A stretch of DNA of 64,000 nt. Origin: Williamsia soli (GTDB lineage Bacteria; Actinomycetota; Actinomycetes; Mycobacteriales; Mycobacteriaceae). Made by a program: the position numbers and the translations under genes. This document shows positions 26,911 through 35,056 of this stretch, one piece after another (the stretch's first letter is position 1; every line of letters starts with the position of its first letter). The stretch covers positions 682,001-746,000 of the forward strand of contig NZ_JAFRDR010000003.1 of the NCBI RefSeq assembly GCF_017377795.1. The letters are read 5' to 3'. The notes below the pieces were generated by a model. The model ran no database searches. It worked only from the letters and a program-made list of their open reading frames with translations, and was not told the origin of the DNA.

Positions 26911-28173
26911 ATGCCGCTCCCCCCATCGTCGCCCGGGTCCGCCCGCGACGGAATCACGGAGATCCGCGCTTGCACCGCTCACCTCGACTTCGATTTCCTC
27001 GGCGTCTCGGTGGTCTGCCTGGACCCGACCGGCCTCCTCGCAGGCGCGGTCGGCTGGGATCCGTCAGAGAAGATGAGGCCTGCGGCCCACAGTGCGCTGG
27101 TCGAGATGCTCGGGCGCGCATGCACGGTGTCGGTGGGACCCTACAACGACCTTCTCACCGTGTGTTTCGACGTCAGGGCCATCGCACCGGAAACGGTGGA
27201 ACGCCTGATCTCGGAGTGTCTGACGCGACAACTCGATATCGAGGGTGGCGGATACTTCGTCCCGGCCTGTCAGGGTCTGGCCATCTCTTCGGTGGTCACC
27301 ACCGCCACCGACGTGGCCGACCTCGTCCAGGCAGCGATCTCCGCGGTCCACTACGCGATCGTCGACGGCGACACGGTGGCGCACGCGACCCCTGACTCGA
27401 TCGCCCGATTGCAGACCGAGGTTTCGAGGACCACCGAGTTGTCGAACGCGGTCGGAACCGACTTCGCGCTCTATTACCAACCGATCATCGACATCACGAC
27501 GATGAAGACGGTCGGTTACGAGTCGCTGCTGCGGTGGCGGGTGGCCGACGAGGTCCGCAAGCCCCACGACTTCCTCGACGCCGCTGAGGCCACGTCGCTC
27601 ATCGTCCCGATCGGCCGCTGGGGAGTGCAGGAGGCCCTGGAACAGCTCGCGATCTGGCGGGCCGCATCCGCGCCCCCCGGCCTGTTCGTCTCGGTCAACT
27701 TCTCTGCTCGGCAGTTGCAAGACCGGACACTGCCCGAACTCATTGCCACGACCCTCGAAACCACCGGTGTACCCGCCGACGCGCTGTGGGTCGAGGTCAC
27801 CGAGCGGGATCTCATCGAGGTCGGTTCGCCCGCGTCGGCGACGCTCATCGAGCTCGACGCGCTGGGGTGCACCGTCTGCGTCGACGACCTCGGCACCGGG
27901 TTCGCGGCGCTGCGGTACATGGTCGAGCAGCCCGTGCAGGTGGTCAAGGTCGATCGGTCCCTGGTCGCGAAGGTGGGCACAGACGACAACACCATGCACA
28001 GCATCGTCAAGGCCGTCTGTGCTCTCTCGAGCTCACTCGGGATGGCGACCGTTGCCGAAGGTGTCGAAGATCCGGGACAGATCGCGCAGCTGCGAGAGAT
28101 CGGATTCACCCATGGGCAGGGCTACCTGTTCGGCAAACCCGCCCCGGCCGACGAGATCACCCTCGACGCGTGA
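26911..28173 (+). CDS. EAL-domain cyclic di-GMP phosphodiesterase
   Basis: It would hydrolyse cyclic di-GMP. The protein (420 residues from ATG at 26911; AAGG 6 bases upstream) has an N-terminal degenerate GGDEF-like domain (about 20-165) without an active-site motif. A complete EAL domain follows: YESLLRW (EAL-equivalent Glu), NFSARQL (Asn), VTERDL (Glu), CVDDLGTG (Asp-Asp), VKVDRSL (Lys), AEGVED (Glu), and GQGYLFGKP (Gln). All metal and catalytic positions look intact. It is divergent from the membrane GGDEF gene. An open frame continues 84 bases upstream but shows no similarity. Confidence 0.87.
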   Translation: MPLPPSSPGSARDGITEIRACTAHLDFDFLGVSVVCLDPTGLLAGAVGWDPSEKMRPAAHSALVEMLGRACTVSVGPYNDLLTVCFDVRAIAPETVERLISECLTRQLDIEGGGYFVPACQGLAISSVVTTATDVADLVQAAISAVHYAIVDGDTVAHATPDSIARLQTEVSRTTELSNAVGTDFALYYQPIIDITTMKTVGYESLLRWRVADEVRKPHDFLDAAEATSLIVPIGRWGVQEALEQLAIWRAASAPPGLFVSVNFSARQLQDRTLPELIATTLETTGVPADALWVEVTERDLIEVGSPASATLIELDALGCTVCVDDLGTGFAALRYMVEQPVQVVKVDRSLVAKVGTDDNTMHSIVKAVCALSSSLGMATVAEGVEDPGQIAQLREIGFTHGQGYLFGKPAPADEITLDA

Positions 28174-28187
28174 TCGGCGCTCGCCTT

Positions 28188-28221
28188 TACATTCACAAAC
28201 CCGCTACATTCCCAAACCCGC
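28188..28221. repeat. 17-bp tandem direct repeat at the RmlC-like gene end
   Basis: Two adjacent copies of TACATTCaCAAACCCGC (28188-28204 and 28205-28221), differing at one position. They span the stop codon of the RmlC-like gene and the gap to the convergent EAL gene. Confidence 0.8.
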
Positions 28222-28761
28222 GGCGAGTGTCTGCCAGCTCATCGCCCGCGTATCTCGCTCGGAGACGTGCGTGGGAGTCAGCGGCCACGCGATCGCCAGG
28301 TCGGGATCGGCGAACGCGACGCTGATGTCCTCGGTGGCGTCATGGGTCCGGTCGATGCGGTAGCAGACGTCGGCGATCGGCGTCAGCGCCTGGAATCCGT
28401 GGAGGAAGCCCGCGGGAACGAACAGGTGCGCGAACGTCTCGTCGTCGAGTTGGAACGCCTGCTGCCTGCCGAAGGTCGGTGAGCCGGGCCGGATGTCGAC
28501 CAGCACGTCGTACACCGCGCCGTGGGCACACCGGACCAGTTTCGCCTCACCCTCTCCGGATCGACCATGCATGCCGCGGACCACACCCTGCACCGACCTC
28601 GACTGGGAATCCTGGACGAATGTGCTCGACCGCCCCGGTTGACCCACGGCCTCGTCGAAGATCTCGGTGTCGAAAGTTCGGGTGAACAGCCCCCGCGCAT
28701 CTCGATGCGGTTGCGGCACCATGAGCAGGACGTCGTGTAATTCGGTAACTTCAATGCGCAC
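28204..28761 (-). CDS. RmlC-like dTDP-sugar 3,5-epimerase
   Basis: A 185-residue cupin of the dTDP-4-dehydrorhamnose 3,5-epimerase family. It has DARGLFTRTF, the catalytic-His region VVRGMHGR, VRCAHGAVYDVLVDIR, the hydrophobic PAGFLHGFQAL, and the late ISVAFADPDLAIAWPL. The active His and the following strand order are kept. The exact substrate may be a different NDP-4-keto sugar. The start is GTG at 28759-28761. It is divergent from the methyltransferase genes and so borders the branched-sugar cassette. Confidence 0.85.
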   Translation of the reverse strand: MRIEVTELHDVLLMVPQPHRDARGLFTRTFDTEIFDEAVGQPGRSSTFVQDSQSRSVQGVVRGMHGRSGEGEAKLVRCAHGAVYDVLVDIRPGSPTFGRQQAFQLDDETFAHLFVPAGFLHGFQALTPIADVCYRIDRTHDATEDISVAFADPDLAIAWPLTPTHVSERDTRAMSWQTLAAGLGM

Positions 28762-28796
28762 CCCACCTATGCTGCACCAGAAACGAGGTCCGTGAG

Positions 28797-29891
28797 ATGA
28801 CTTGCCGAGCCTGCGGCGGGGCGGTCACCGAGCGTGTCCTGGATCTCGGCGATCAGCCTGCCGCGGACAACTTCCCGCCTGCCGATGCGCCGGTGGTCGC
28901 AGCAGAGACAGCTCATCCTCTCGCAATGGATCTGTGCCTGACGTGCGGTCTGGCCCAACTGGCCGACGACGACACCGTCACCGACGAACCACGCGGGGTA
29001 GAACCCCAGGCCCTGATCGACCAGGCCGTCGACGCGATCACACAGGTCGCGGGGGCCGGCTGGCTCGACGGCCGCGGTTCCGTCACCGAGTTCGCGAGCC
29101 CCCACGGCGGCTCGTGGTTACCGCATCTGTTCGAGCGCGGGTTGTCCCCGGTGGCCGATGGGGATGCCGCCGCCGTGGTCGTCGACACCTTCTCGGTGAT
29201 GCACGAGCCGGACCAGGCCGCGGCGTTCGCGACCCGCGCCCGAACCGTCACCCCCGATGGTGTGCTCCTGCTCCAATTCCACTCACTGGTCACCATTGTC
29301 GAACAGGGCCAGTGGAACGCCCTGCGCCACGGGCACTTTGCCTACTACTCGCTGGCAGCACTGCAGAAGCTGCTCGCGGCCGCCGGGATGTCTGTGGTCG
29401 AGGCCTGGAGCTTCGACCTCTACGGCGGTACCCACCTGATCGCGGCCGTGCACGGCGCCGGGGTTGCCCCGTCGGCGAAGGTCACCGAGATCCTCGACCA
29501 CGAGGCGCAGCTCGGCATCACCGAGCCCGAGGTGGTCGCCGGACTGCAGACCGCAGCCGACGGACACGTCGGGCGCCTCGAACAATGGCTGGTCGATCAG
29601 CGGAACGCGGGCCGGCGGGTGTGCGCCTACGGCGCCGCGTCCCGGGCGAGTGCGGTCTTCTACCGCGCCGGGGTCGACCGGTCCCTGGTGACCGCGATCG
29701 CCGACGCCTCGACCGCCAAGCAGGGACGCCGGATGCCCGGCACCGACGTCCCCATCACATCGCCCGAAGAGATGATCGACATGCGTCCGGATCAGGTGTT
29801 ACTAATGCTTCCGGACCTTCTCGCGGAGGTCTCGGCCCACTTTCCCCAGCTCGACGGCCGGTGGGTCCTCGACGACCCCGACGGTCGATGA
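28797..29891 (+). CDS. C-methyltransferase-like protein with degenerate SAM loop
   Basis: A 364-residue protein of the sugar C-methyltransferase (TylC3/NovU) family. It has the N-terminal zinc-finger-like CRACGG...CLTCGLAQL, the substrate domain, GHFAYYSLAALQKLLAAAGM, a GGTHLIAAVH strand, and the C-terminal domain (CAYGAASRASAVFYRAGV). The SAM-binding loop reads TEFASPHGGSW instead of the usual E-x-x-x-NDGYLL, so SAM binding may be impaired. It may act as a partner for the next gene, which keeps the loop, or be inactive. It is the first gene of the plus-strand sugar cassette. Confidence 0.75.
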   Translation: MTCRACGGAVTERVLDLGDQPAADNFPPADAPVVAAETAHPLAMDLCLTCGLAQLADDDTVTDEPRGVEPQALIDQAVDAITQVAGAGWLDGRGSVTEFASPHGGSWLPHLFERGLSPVADGDAAAVVVDTFSVMHEPDQAAAFATRARTVTPDGVLLLQFHSLVTIVEQGQWNALRHGHFAYYSLAALQKLLAAAGMSVVEAWSFDLYGGTHLIAAVHGAGVAPSAKVTEILDHEAQLGITEPEVVAGLQTAADGHVGRLEQWLVDQRNAGRRVCAYGAASRASAVFYRAGVDRSLVTAIADASTAKQGRRMPGTDVPITSPEEMIDMRPDQVLLMLPDLLAEVSAHFPQLDGRWVLDDPDGR

Positions 29892-30001
29892 GTCCGATCC
29901 GGAGCCCCGGAGCCGGTCTCGTGTCCGAGTTTGAGGTTAACTATTTGCTGTCGGGAGACAGTTCGACTCGGTGATCGCCGGGTCAAGGGAGGACTAAGAC
30001 G

Positions 30002-31252
30002 TTGACGTGCCGTTTGTGTGGCAGCGATGCGCTGCTCAGTGTGCTCGATCTCGGGGCCACGCCTCCGTGTGAAAAGTTCCTGCGCGCCGAAGAACTCGAT
30101 CAGCCCGAGGCCACGTTCCCGCTGCACATGAGGATCTGCGAGGAGTGCTTCCTCCTGCAGATTCCCGCGCTGATCACCCCCGAGGACACCTTCACCGACT
30201 ACGCGTATTTCGCGTCGTTCTCCGACAGCTGGGTCGCGCATGCCAAGGCGTTCGTCGACGGCGCCATCGAGCGGGTCGGCCTCGACTCCGACTCACTCGT
30301 CGTCGAGGTCGCCAGCAACGACGGCTACCTGCTCCAGCACGTCGTCGCGGCAGGCATTCGATGCCTCGGGATCGAACCCTCGGTGAACGTGGGCGAGGCG
30401 GCCCGCGATCGCGGGGTACCGACCCTCACGGCCTTCCTCACCCCGGAGACCGCAACCGCGGTGCGCGCCGAACACGGCCCTGCGGCGCTCGTCGCGGCAA
30501 ACAACGTCTACGCGCACATCCCCGACCTCCTCGGCTTCACCCAGGGCCTGCGGACCCTGCTGGCCGACGACGGCTGGCTGAGCATCGAGGTCCATCACGC
30601 GCTGAATCTGGTTGCGCTGGCCCAATTCGACACTGTCTATCACGAGCATTTCCAGTACTACACGGTGCTCGCTGCGAGCCGGGCTCTCGCGACCGCCGGC
30701 CTCACTCTTGTCGACGTCGAACTCTTGCCCACACACGGTGGCTCGATTCGGTTGTGGGCCAGGCCCGACACCGTCGATCACACGCCGGAGCCGTCGGTCG
30801 AGGCCGCTCTGGCCCTCGAACGCGAGGCCGGACTGCACGAGCTGGACGGCTACCGCAGCCTCCAGGACCAGACCGACAAGATCCGCCGCGATCTGCTGAA
30901 ATACCTACTCGAACAGAAGGATCTGGGCAAGCGGGTGGTTGCCTACGGCGCGCCCGGTAAAGGCAACACCCTGCTCAACTACAGCGGGATCCGGCCCGAT
31001 CTCATCGAATACATCGTCGACCGCAACCCGTACAAGCACGGCCGCTTCACCCCGGGCACCCGGATACCGATCTTCCACCCCGACCGGATCGAGGCCGACC
31101 GGCCGGACGTCGTGGTGGTGCTGCCCTGGAACCTGCGCACCGAACTCACCGCGCAGCTGCAGTACGTACTCGAGTGGGGCGGCGAACTCGTCTATCCACT
31201 ACCGGAACTCACGGTCATCGATTCGAAGCACAAGGGAGTGGAGCTCACATGA
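30002..31252 (+). CDS. NDP-sugar C-methyltransferase
   Basis: A 416-residue C-methyltransferase that would add a methyl branch to a keto-deoxysugar nucleotide. It has zinc-binding CRLCGS and CEECFLLQ, the intact SAM loop VVEVASNDGYLLQHV, HHALNLVALAQFDTVYHEHFQYYT (the YHEH motif), and the C-terminal Rossmann-like GAPGKGNTLLNY. The start appears to be TTG at 30002 with GGAGG 9 bases upstream; no better start precedes CRLCG. Its stop overlaps the ATG of the cytidylyltransferase gene, so it is translationally coupled with it. Confidence 0.88.
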   Translation: MTCRLCGSDALLSVLDLGATPPCEKFLRAEELDQPEATFPLHMRICEECFLLQIPALITPEDTFTDYAYFASFSDSWVAHAKAFVDGAIERVGLDSDSLVVEVASNDGYLLQHVVAAGIRCLGIEPSVNVGEAARDRGVPTLTAFLTPETATAVRAEHGPAALVAANNVYAHIPDLLGFTQGLRTLLADDGWLSIEVHHALNLVALAQFDTVYHEHFQYYTVLAASRALATAGLTLVDVELLPTHGGSIRLWARPDTVDHTPEPSVEAALALEREAGLHELDGYRSLQDQTDKIRRDLLKYLLEQKDLGKRVVAYGAPGKGNTLLNYSGIRPDLIEYIVDRNPYKHGRFTPGTRIPIFHPDRIEADRPDVVVVLPWNLRTELTAQLQYVLEWGGELVYPLPELTVIDSKHKGVELT

Positions 31253-32037
31253 AGGTGGTCTTGTTCTGCGGCGGCTACGGCATGCGCATGCGCAACGATG
31301 TCGGCGAGGGTCTGCCCAAGCCCATGCAGATGGTGGGCTCGCGTCCCCTGCTCTGGCATGTGATGCGGTACTACGCCCACTTCGGCCACACCGAGTTCAT
31401 CCTCTGCCTCGGCTACGGCGCCCAGTACATCAAGGAGTATTTCCTCAATTACGCCGAGACCGAGTCCAACGACTTCGTCCTGAGCGACGGCAAGGTCGAG
31501 CTCCTCTCCTCCGACATCAGCGATTGGTCGATCACTTTCGCCGACACCGGGTTGGAGTCACCGATCGGTGAACGTCTACGCCGGGTCCGCAAGCACCTCG
31601 GCGACGACGAGCACTTTCTCGCGAACTACGCCGACGTGCTGACGGATGCACCGATGGACGACATCATCAAGCGCTTCCACGAATCGGGGGCCACCGCATC
31701 GATGATGGTCGTGCCGCCGCAGTCGTCCTTCCACTGTGTCGAGCTCGGTGAGGGCAGCACCGTCACAGGCATCACCCCGGTCAGCGAGTTCCCGATCTGG
31801 GAGAACGCCGGCTTCTTTGTGTTGTCCCAGGCCATTTTCGACCTGCTCCCCCCGGGCGGCGATCTGGTCGCCGATGTCTGCGGCAGCCTCGCCGGGACCG
31901 GAAAGCTGTATGCCTACCAGCATCTCGGTTTCTGGAAGCCGGCCGACACCTTCAAGGAGCGCGCCGAACTCGACGAGTCCTACCATCGCGGCGACCGCCC
32001 CTGGGTGCTGTGGAATCGCCCGGAAGCGCCGGTCTGA
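31249..32037 (+). CDS. Glucose-1-phosphate cytidylyltransferase-like
   Basis: A nucleotidyltransferase of the RfbF type, expected to make CDP-glucose from CTP and glucose-1-phosphate. The 262-residue protein has the signature LFCGGYGMRMR and GLPKPMQMVGSRPLLWHVMRYY, then ILCLGYGAQYIKEYF and the acceptor region NAGFFVLSQAIFD, and GFWKPADTFKE near the end. It opens the pathway to CDP-linked deoxysugars. The start ATG overlaps the preceding stop (ATGA), and its own stop overlaps the next gene (TGATG). No separate CDP-glucose 4,6-dehydratase was recognised in the window. Confidence 0.85.
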   Translation: MKVVLFCGGYGMRMRNDVGEGLPKPMQMVGSRPLLWHVMRYYAHFGHTEFILCLGYGAQYIKEYFLNYAETESNDFVLSDGKVELLSSDISDWSITFADTGLESPIGERLRRVRKHLGDDEHFLANYADVLTDAPMDDIIKRFHESGATASMMVVPPQSSFHCVELGEGSTVTGITPVSEFPIWENAGFFVLSQAIFDLLPPGGDLVADVCGSLAGTGKLYAYQHLGFWKPADTFKERAELDESYHRGDRPWVLWNRPEAPV

Positions 32038-32687
32038 TGATTTCTCTGCTGGCGTCGGTGTCGGAGGTGGCGCTGATCGGTGCGCACTGCGACGACATCG
32101 CGATCGGCATGGGTGGGACCCTGCTGACCCTGGCCGCGGCGAACCCGGGCCTGCGGGTGCGGGCGTTGATCCTGACCGGCGGGGGCAGCGAGCGCGAAGC
32201 CGAGGAACGCGGCGCGCTCGACGCGTTCTGCCCCGGCGGGGCAGTGGAGGTGACCATCGGCGATTTCCCCGACGGCCGCCTGCCCGCGCACTGGAACGAG
32301 GTCAAGAACACCGTGGCGGCGTTCGCCCGAACCACCTCTGCCGACGTGGTTTTCGCGCCGCAGCGACACGACGCCCACCAGGATCACCGGCTCCTCGCCG
32401 AGATCGCCCCCACCGAGTTCCGCGATCACCTGATCCTCGGGTACGAGATCCTCAAGTGGGAGACCGACACCCCACAGCCCCAGGTGTTCCTGCCGCTGTC
32501 CACCGACGTCGCGCAACGCAAGGTCGAACTGCTCATCGAGCATTATCCGTCGCAGGTCAGACATGACTGGTTCGGGGACGGGTCGGCGTTCCTCGCCCTC
32601 TCCCGCCTCCGGGGCGTGCAGTGCCGCGCGCCCCACGCCGAAGCGCTGATACTGGAAAAAGCCCAATTGAGTTTCGAAAGGCCATGA
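32037..32687 (+). CDS. PIG-L-family (LmbE) deacetylase
   Basis: A zinc-dependent N-deacetylase of the PIG-L family acting on acetylated amino sugars or similar. The 216-residue protein has AHCDDIAIGMGG, where CDD replaces PDD of the AHPDDE motif, and the second metal-binding element HDAHQDHR. ATG at 32037 overlaps the preceding stop. Its place between a cytidylyltransferase and an epimerase suggests it trims an N-acyl sugar intermediate; that is inference. Confidence 0.85.
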   Translation: MISLLASVSEVALIGAHCDDIAIGMGGTLLTLAAANPGLRVRALILTGGGSEREAEERGALDAFCPGGAVEVTIGDFPDGRLPAHWNEVKNTVAAFARTTSADVVFAPQRHDAHQDHRLLAEIAPTEFRDHLILGYEILKWETDTPQPQVFLPLSTDVAQRKVELLIEHYPSQVRHDWFGDGSAFLALSRLRGVQCRAPHAEALILEKAQLSFERP

Positions 32688-32688
32688 C

Positions 32689-33717
32689 ATGCGTGTACTG
32701 ATCACCGGCAACCAGGGGTACCTGGGCACCGTGATGACCGAAGTCCTCACCGCAGAAGGACATTCGGTCACCGGGCTCGACTCCGGGTACTTCGCCGACT
32801 GTGTGATGGGCGCGGCGCCCACCGATCCGGTGACCATCAACAAAGATCTCCGCGACGTCACCCCCGACGACCTGGCAGGCATCGACGCCGTCATCCACCT
32901 CGCCGCGCTGTCCAACGACCCGCTGGGCTACCTCGAACCCGGGATCACCCACGACATCAACCACCACGCCTCGGTGCGGCTGGCGAGGGCCGCCAAGGAG
33001 GCCGGCGTGAGCCGGTACCTGTACGCGTCCACCTGCTCGGTGTATGGCGCGGCCGGTGACGGCCTCGTCACCGAAGACGCCGAGCTCAATCCGCTGACGC
33101 CGTACGCCGAGAGCAAGGTGCGCGTCGAGGCCGACGTCGCCGAACTCGCCGACTCGTCGTTCTCGCCGGTATTTCTGCGCAACGCAACCGCTTTCGGCTT
33201 TTCCCCTCGTCTGCGCGCCGACATCGTCCTCAACAACCTCGTCGGACACGCGGTCTACACCGGCGACGTGCGGGTGTTGTCCGACGGCACCCCGTGGCGA
33301 CCGCTCGTCCACGCCCGCGACATCGCGCTCGCGTTCTCGCTGTCGCTGTCGGCGCCGACAGAGGCCATCCACTGCGCCGCGTTCAACGTCGGCTCGGAAC
33401 TCAACAACGTCACCGTCGCGGAGATCGCGGAGGCGGTCGTCGACGCGGTACCCGGCTCCAAGCTGCTGATCACCGGCGAGAACGGTGCCGACCCGCGGTC
33501 GTACCGGGTCGATTTCAGCGCGATTCGCAAGGCCCTCGGTTACGAGGCGCAGTGGAGCATCGCCGACGGTGCCGTCGAGCTGACCCGCGAGTACCAGGCG
33601 GCCGGGATCACCGGCGACGAGTTCTTCAGCCGGTTCACGCGTCTGACGCATCTCGAGAAGCTCCAGGCGGCAGGCGTTCTCGACGATTCCATGCGCCGCC
33701 TCCCGGTCGGCAGCTGA
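32689..33717 (+). CDS. NAD-dependent nucleotide-sugar epimerase/dehydratase
   Basis: A 342-residue extended short-chain dehydrogenase. Visible are the NAD loop GNQGYLGT near the N-terminus, IHLAALSNDPLGYLEP, the catalytic Ser region YASTCSVYG, and the YxxxK motif YAESK, then RNATAFGFSPRLRADIV and RPLVHARDIA. It could be the 4,6-dehydratase-like, epimerase or reductase step of the branched-sugar pathway; the sequence does not settle which. It starts one base after the deacetylase stop and precedes the aminotransferase gene by three bases, so it belongs to the same operon. Confidence 0.85.
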   Translation: MRVLITGNQGYLGTVMTEVLTAEGHSVTGLDSGYFADCVMGAAPTDPVTINKDLRDVTPDDLAGIDAVIHLAALSNDPLGYLEPGITHDINHHASVRLARAAKEAGVSRYLYASTCSVYGAAGDGLVTEDAELNPLTPYAESKVRVEADVAELADSSFSPVFLRNATAFGFSPRLRADIVLNNLVGHAVYTGDVRVLSDGTPWRPLVHARDIALAFSLSLSAPTEAIHCAAFNVGSELNNVTVAEIAEAVVDAVPGSKLLITGENGADPRSYRVDFSAIRKALGYEAQWSIADGAVELTREYQAAGITGDEFFSRFTRLTHLEKLQAAGVLDDSMRRLPVGS

Positions 33718-33720
33718 GCC

Positions 33721-35049
33721 GTGGGCCGCTCGTTCACCCGTTCGACGGAGCTGCAGGCCCGCCTGCACGACCTGGTCCCCGGCGGGGCACACACCTACGC
33801 CAGGGGTTCGGACCAGTACCCCGAGGAGATGGCGCCGATCCTGGTTCGGGGCAAGGGTGCGCACGTCTGGGACGTGGACGGCAACCAATTCGTCGAATAC
33901 GGGATGGGGCTGCGGTCGGTCACCCTGGGCCACGGTTACGAACCCGTGGTGGCGGCGGTCTCTGCGGCAATCGTGGACGGGGTCAACTTCTCGCGTCCCA
34001 CCGAGCTGGAACTGGCTGCGGCCGAAGACTTCCTCGACTTGGTCCCGACCGCAGAGATGGTCAAGTTCGCCAAGAACGGCTCCGACGTCACCACCGCCGC
34101 CATCCGGCTGGCCCGAGCGGTCACCGGCCGCGAGGGCGTGGCGATGTGCACGCAGCCCTTCTTCTCCGTCGATGACTGGTTCATCGGGACATCCGAGATG
34201 AACGGCGGCATCCCGGATTCGCAGACGGCACAGTCGCATCAGTTCAGCTACAACGATCTCGATTCGCTCGATCGGGTGCTGAGTGGGCGGTCGATCGCCT
34301 GCGTGATCCTCGAGGCCGCCACCGCTCTCGCCGAACCCGAACCGGGATTTCTCGAGGGCGTACGAGCGGCATGCGACAAGTACGGCGCCCTGCTGATCTT
34401 CGACGAGATGATCACCGGGTTCCGCTGGTCCGAACACGGCGCACAGTCGCTGTACGGCGTCACCCCTGACCTGTCGACGTGGGGCAAAGGCCTGGGCAAC
34501 GGGTTTCCGATCGCTGCGCTCGCCGGACGCCGGGAGTTCATGGAACGCGGTGGCCTACGCACCGATCACGAACGCGTCTTCTTGCTGTCGACAACCCAGG
34601 GCCCCGAACGGGGTTCCCTCGCGGCGTTTCGAGCGGTGGTCGCGGCCTACCGCCAGAGCGATCCGATCGGCCAGATGGAACGGGTCGGCGCCCTGCTCGC
34701 CGACGGCGTCAACGCCGCGGCACGCGAGGCGGGCGTCGAAGGTTTTGTCGAGGTCATCGGCCGACCATCCTGCGAGATCTTCGTGACCCGCGATCCCGAA
34801 GGCAATGCCTCGCAACCGTTCCGAACCCTGTTCATGCAGGAACTCCTCGACCGCGGAGTGCTCGGCCAGTCCTTTGTCACCTCCGCCGCCCACACCGACG
34901 CCGACATCGAACTCACCATCGAGGCCACACGCGCCGCGCTCGGGCCCTATGCCCGCGCACTGGAGGCCGGCACCACCGACGGACTGCTCCGCGGCCGCCC
35001 GGTCGCACCTGCCGTACGCCGATACGCACACCCGCGCCGCCTCCCCTAG
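33721..35049 (+). CDS. Class III PLP aminotransferase (GSA-aminomutase-like)
   Basis: A 442-residue PLP enzyme of the class III fold, close to glutamate-1-semialdehyde aminomutases. Features are VPGGAHTYARGSDQYPEEMAP, GMGLRSVTLGH, FAKNGSDVTTAAIRLAR, FDEMITGFRWSEHG and STWGKGLGNGFPIAAL with the PLP lysine near K256. Within a sugar operon it more likely makes an amino sugar or amino-linked decoration than aminolevulinate; this is inference. GTG at 33721 starts 3 bases after the previous stop. It converges with a glycosyltransferase gene. Confidence 0.83.
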   Translation: MGRSFTRSTELQARLHDLVPGGAHTYARGSDQYPEEMAPILVRGKGAHVWDVDGNQFVEYGMGLRSVTLGHGYEPVVAAVSAAIVDGVNFSRPTELELAAAEDFLDLVPTAEMVKFAKNGSDVTTAAIRLARAVTGREGVAMCTQPFFSVDDWFIGTSEMNGGIPDSQTAQSHQFSYNDLDSLDRVLSGRSIACVILEAATALAEPEPGFLEGVRAACDKYGALLIFDEMITGFRWSEHGAQSLYGVTPDLSTWGKGLGNGFPIAALAGRREFMERGGLRTDHERVFLLSTTQGPERGSLAAFRAVVAAYRQSDPIGQMERVGALLADGVNAAAREAGVEGFVEVIGRPSCEIFVTRDPEGNASQPFRTLFMQELLDRGVLGQSFVTSAAHTDADIELTIEATRAALGPYARALEAGTTDGLLRGRPVAPAVRRYAHPRRLP

Positions 35050-35056
35050 CCGGGGG

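Noticed and set aside
32557-34437. 626-codon open frame on the minus strand
   Set aside because: Antisense to the epimerase and aminotransferase genes, which both have clear motifs; no recognisable protein features.
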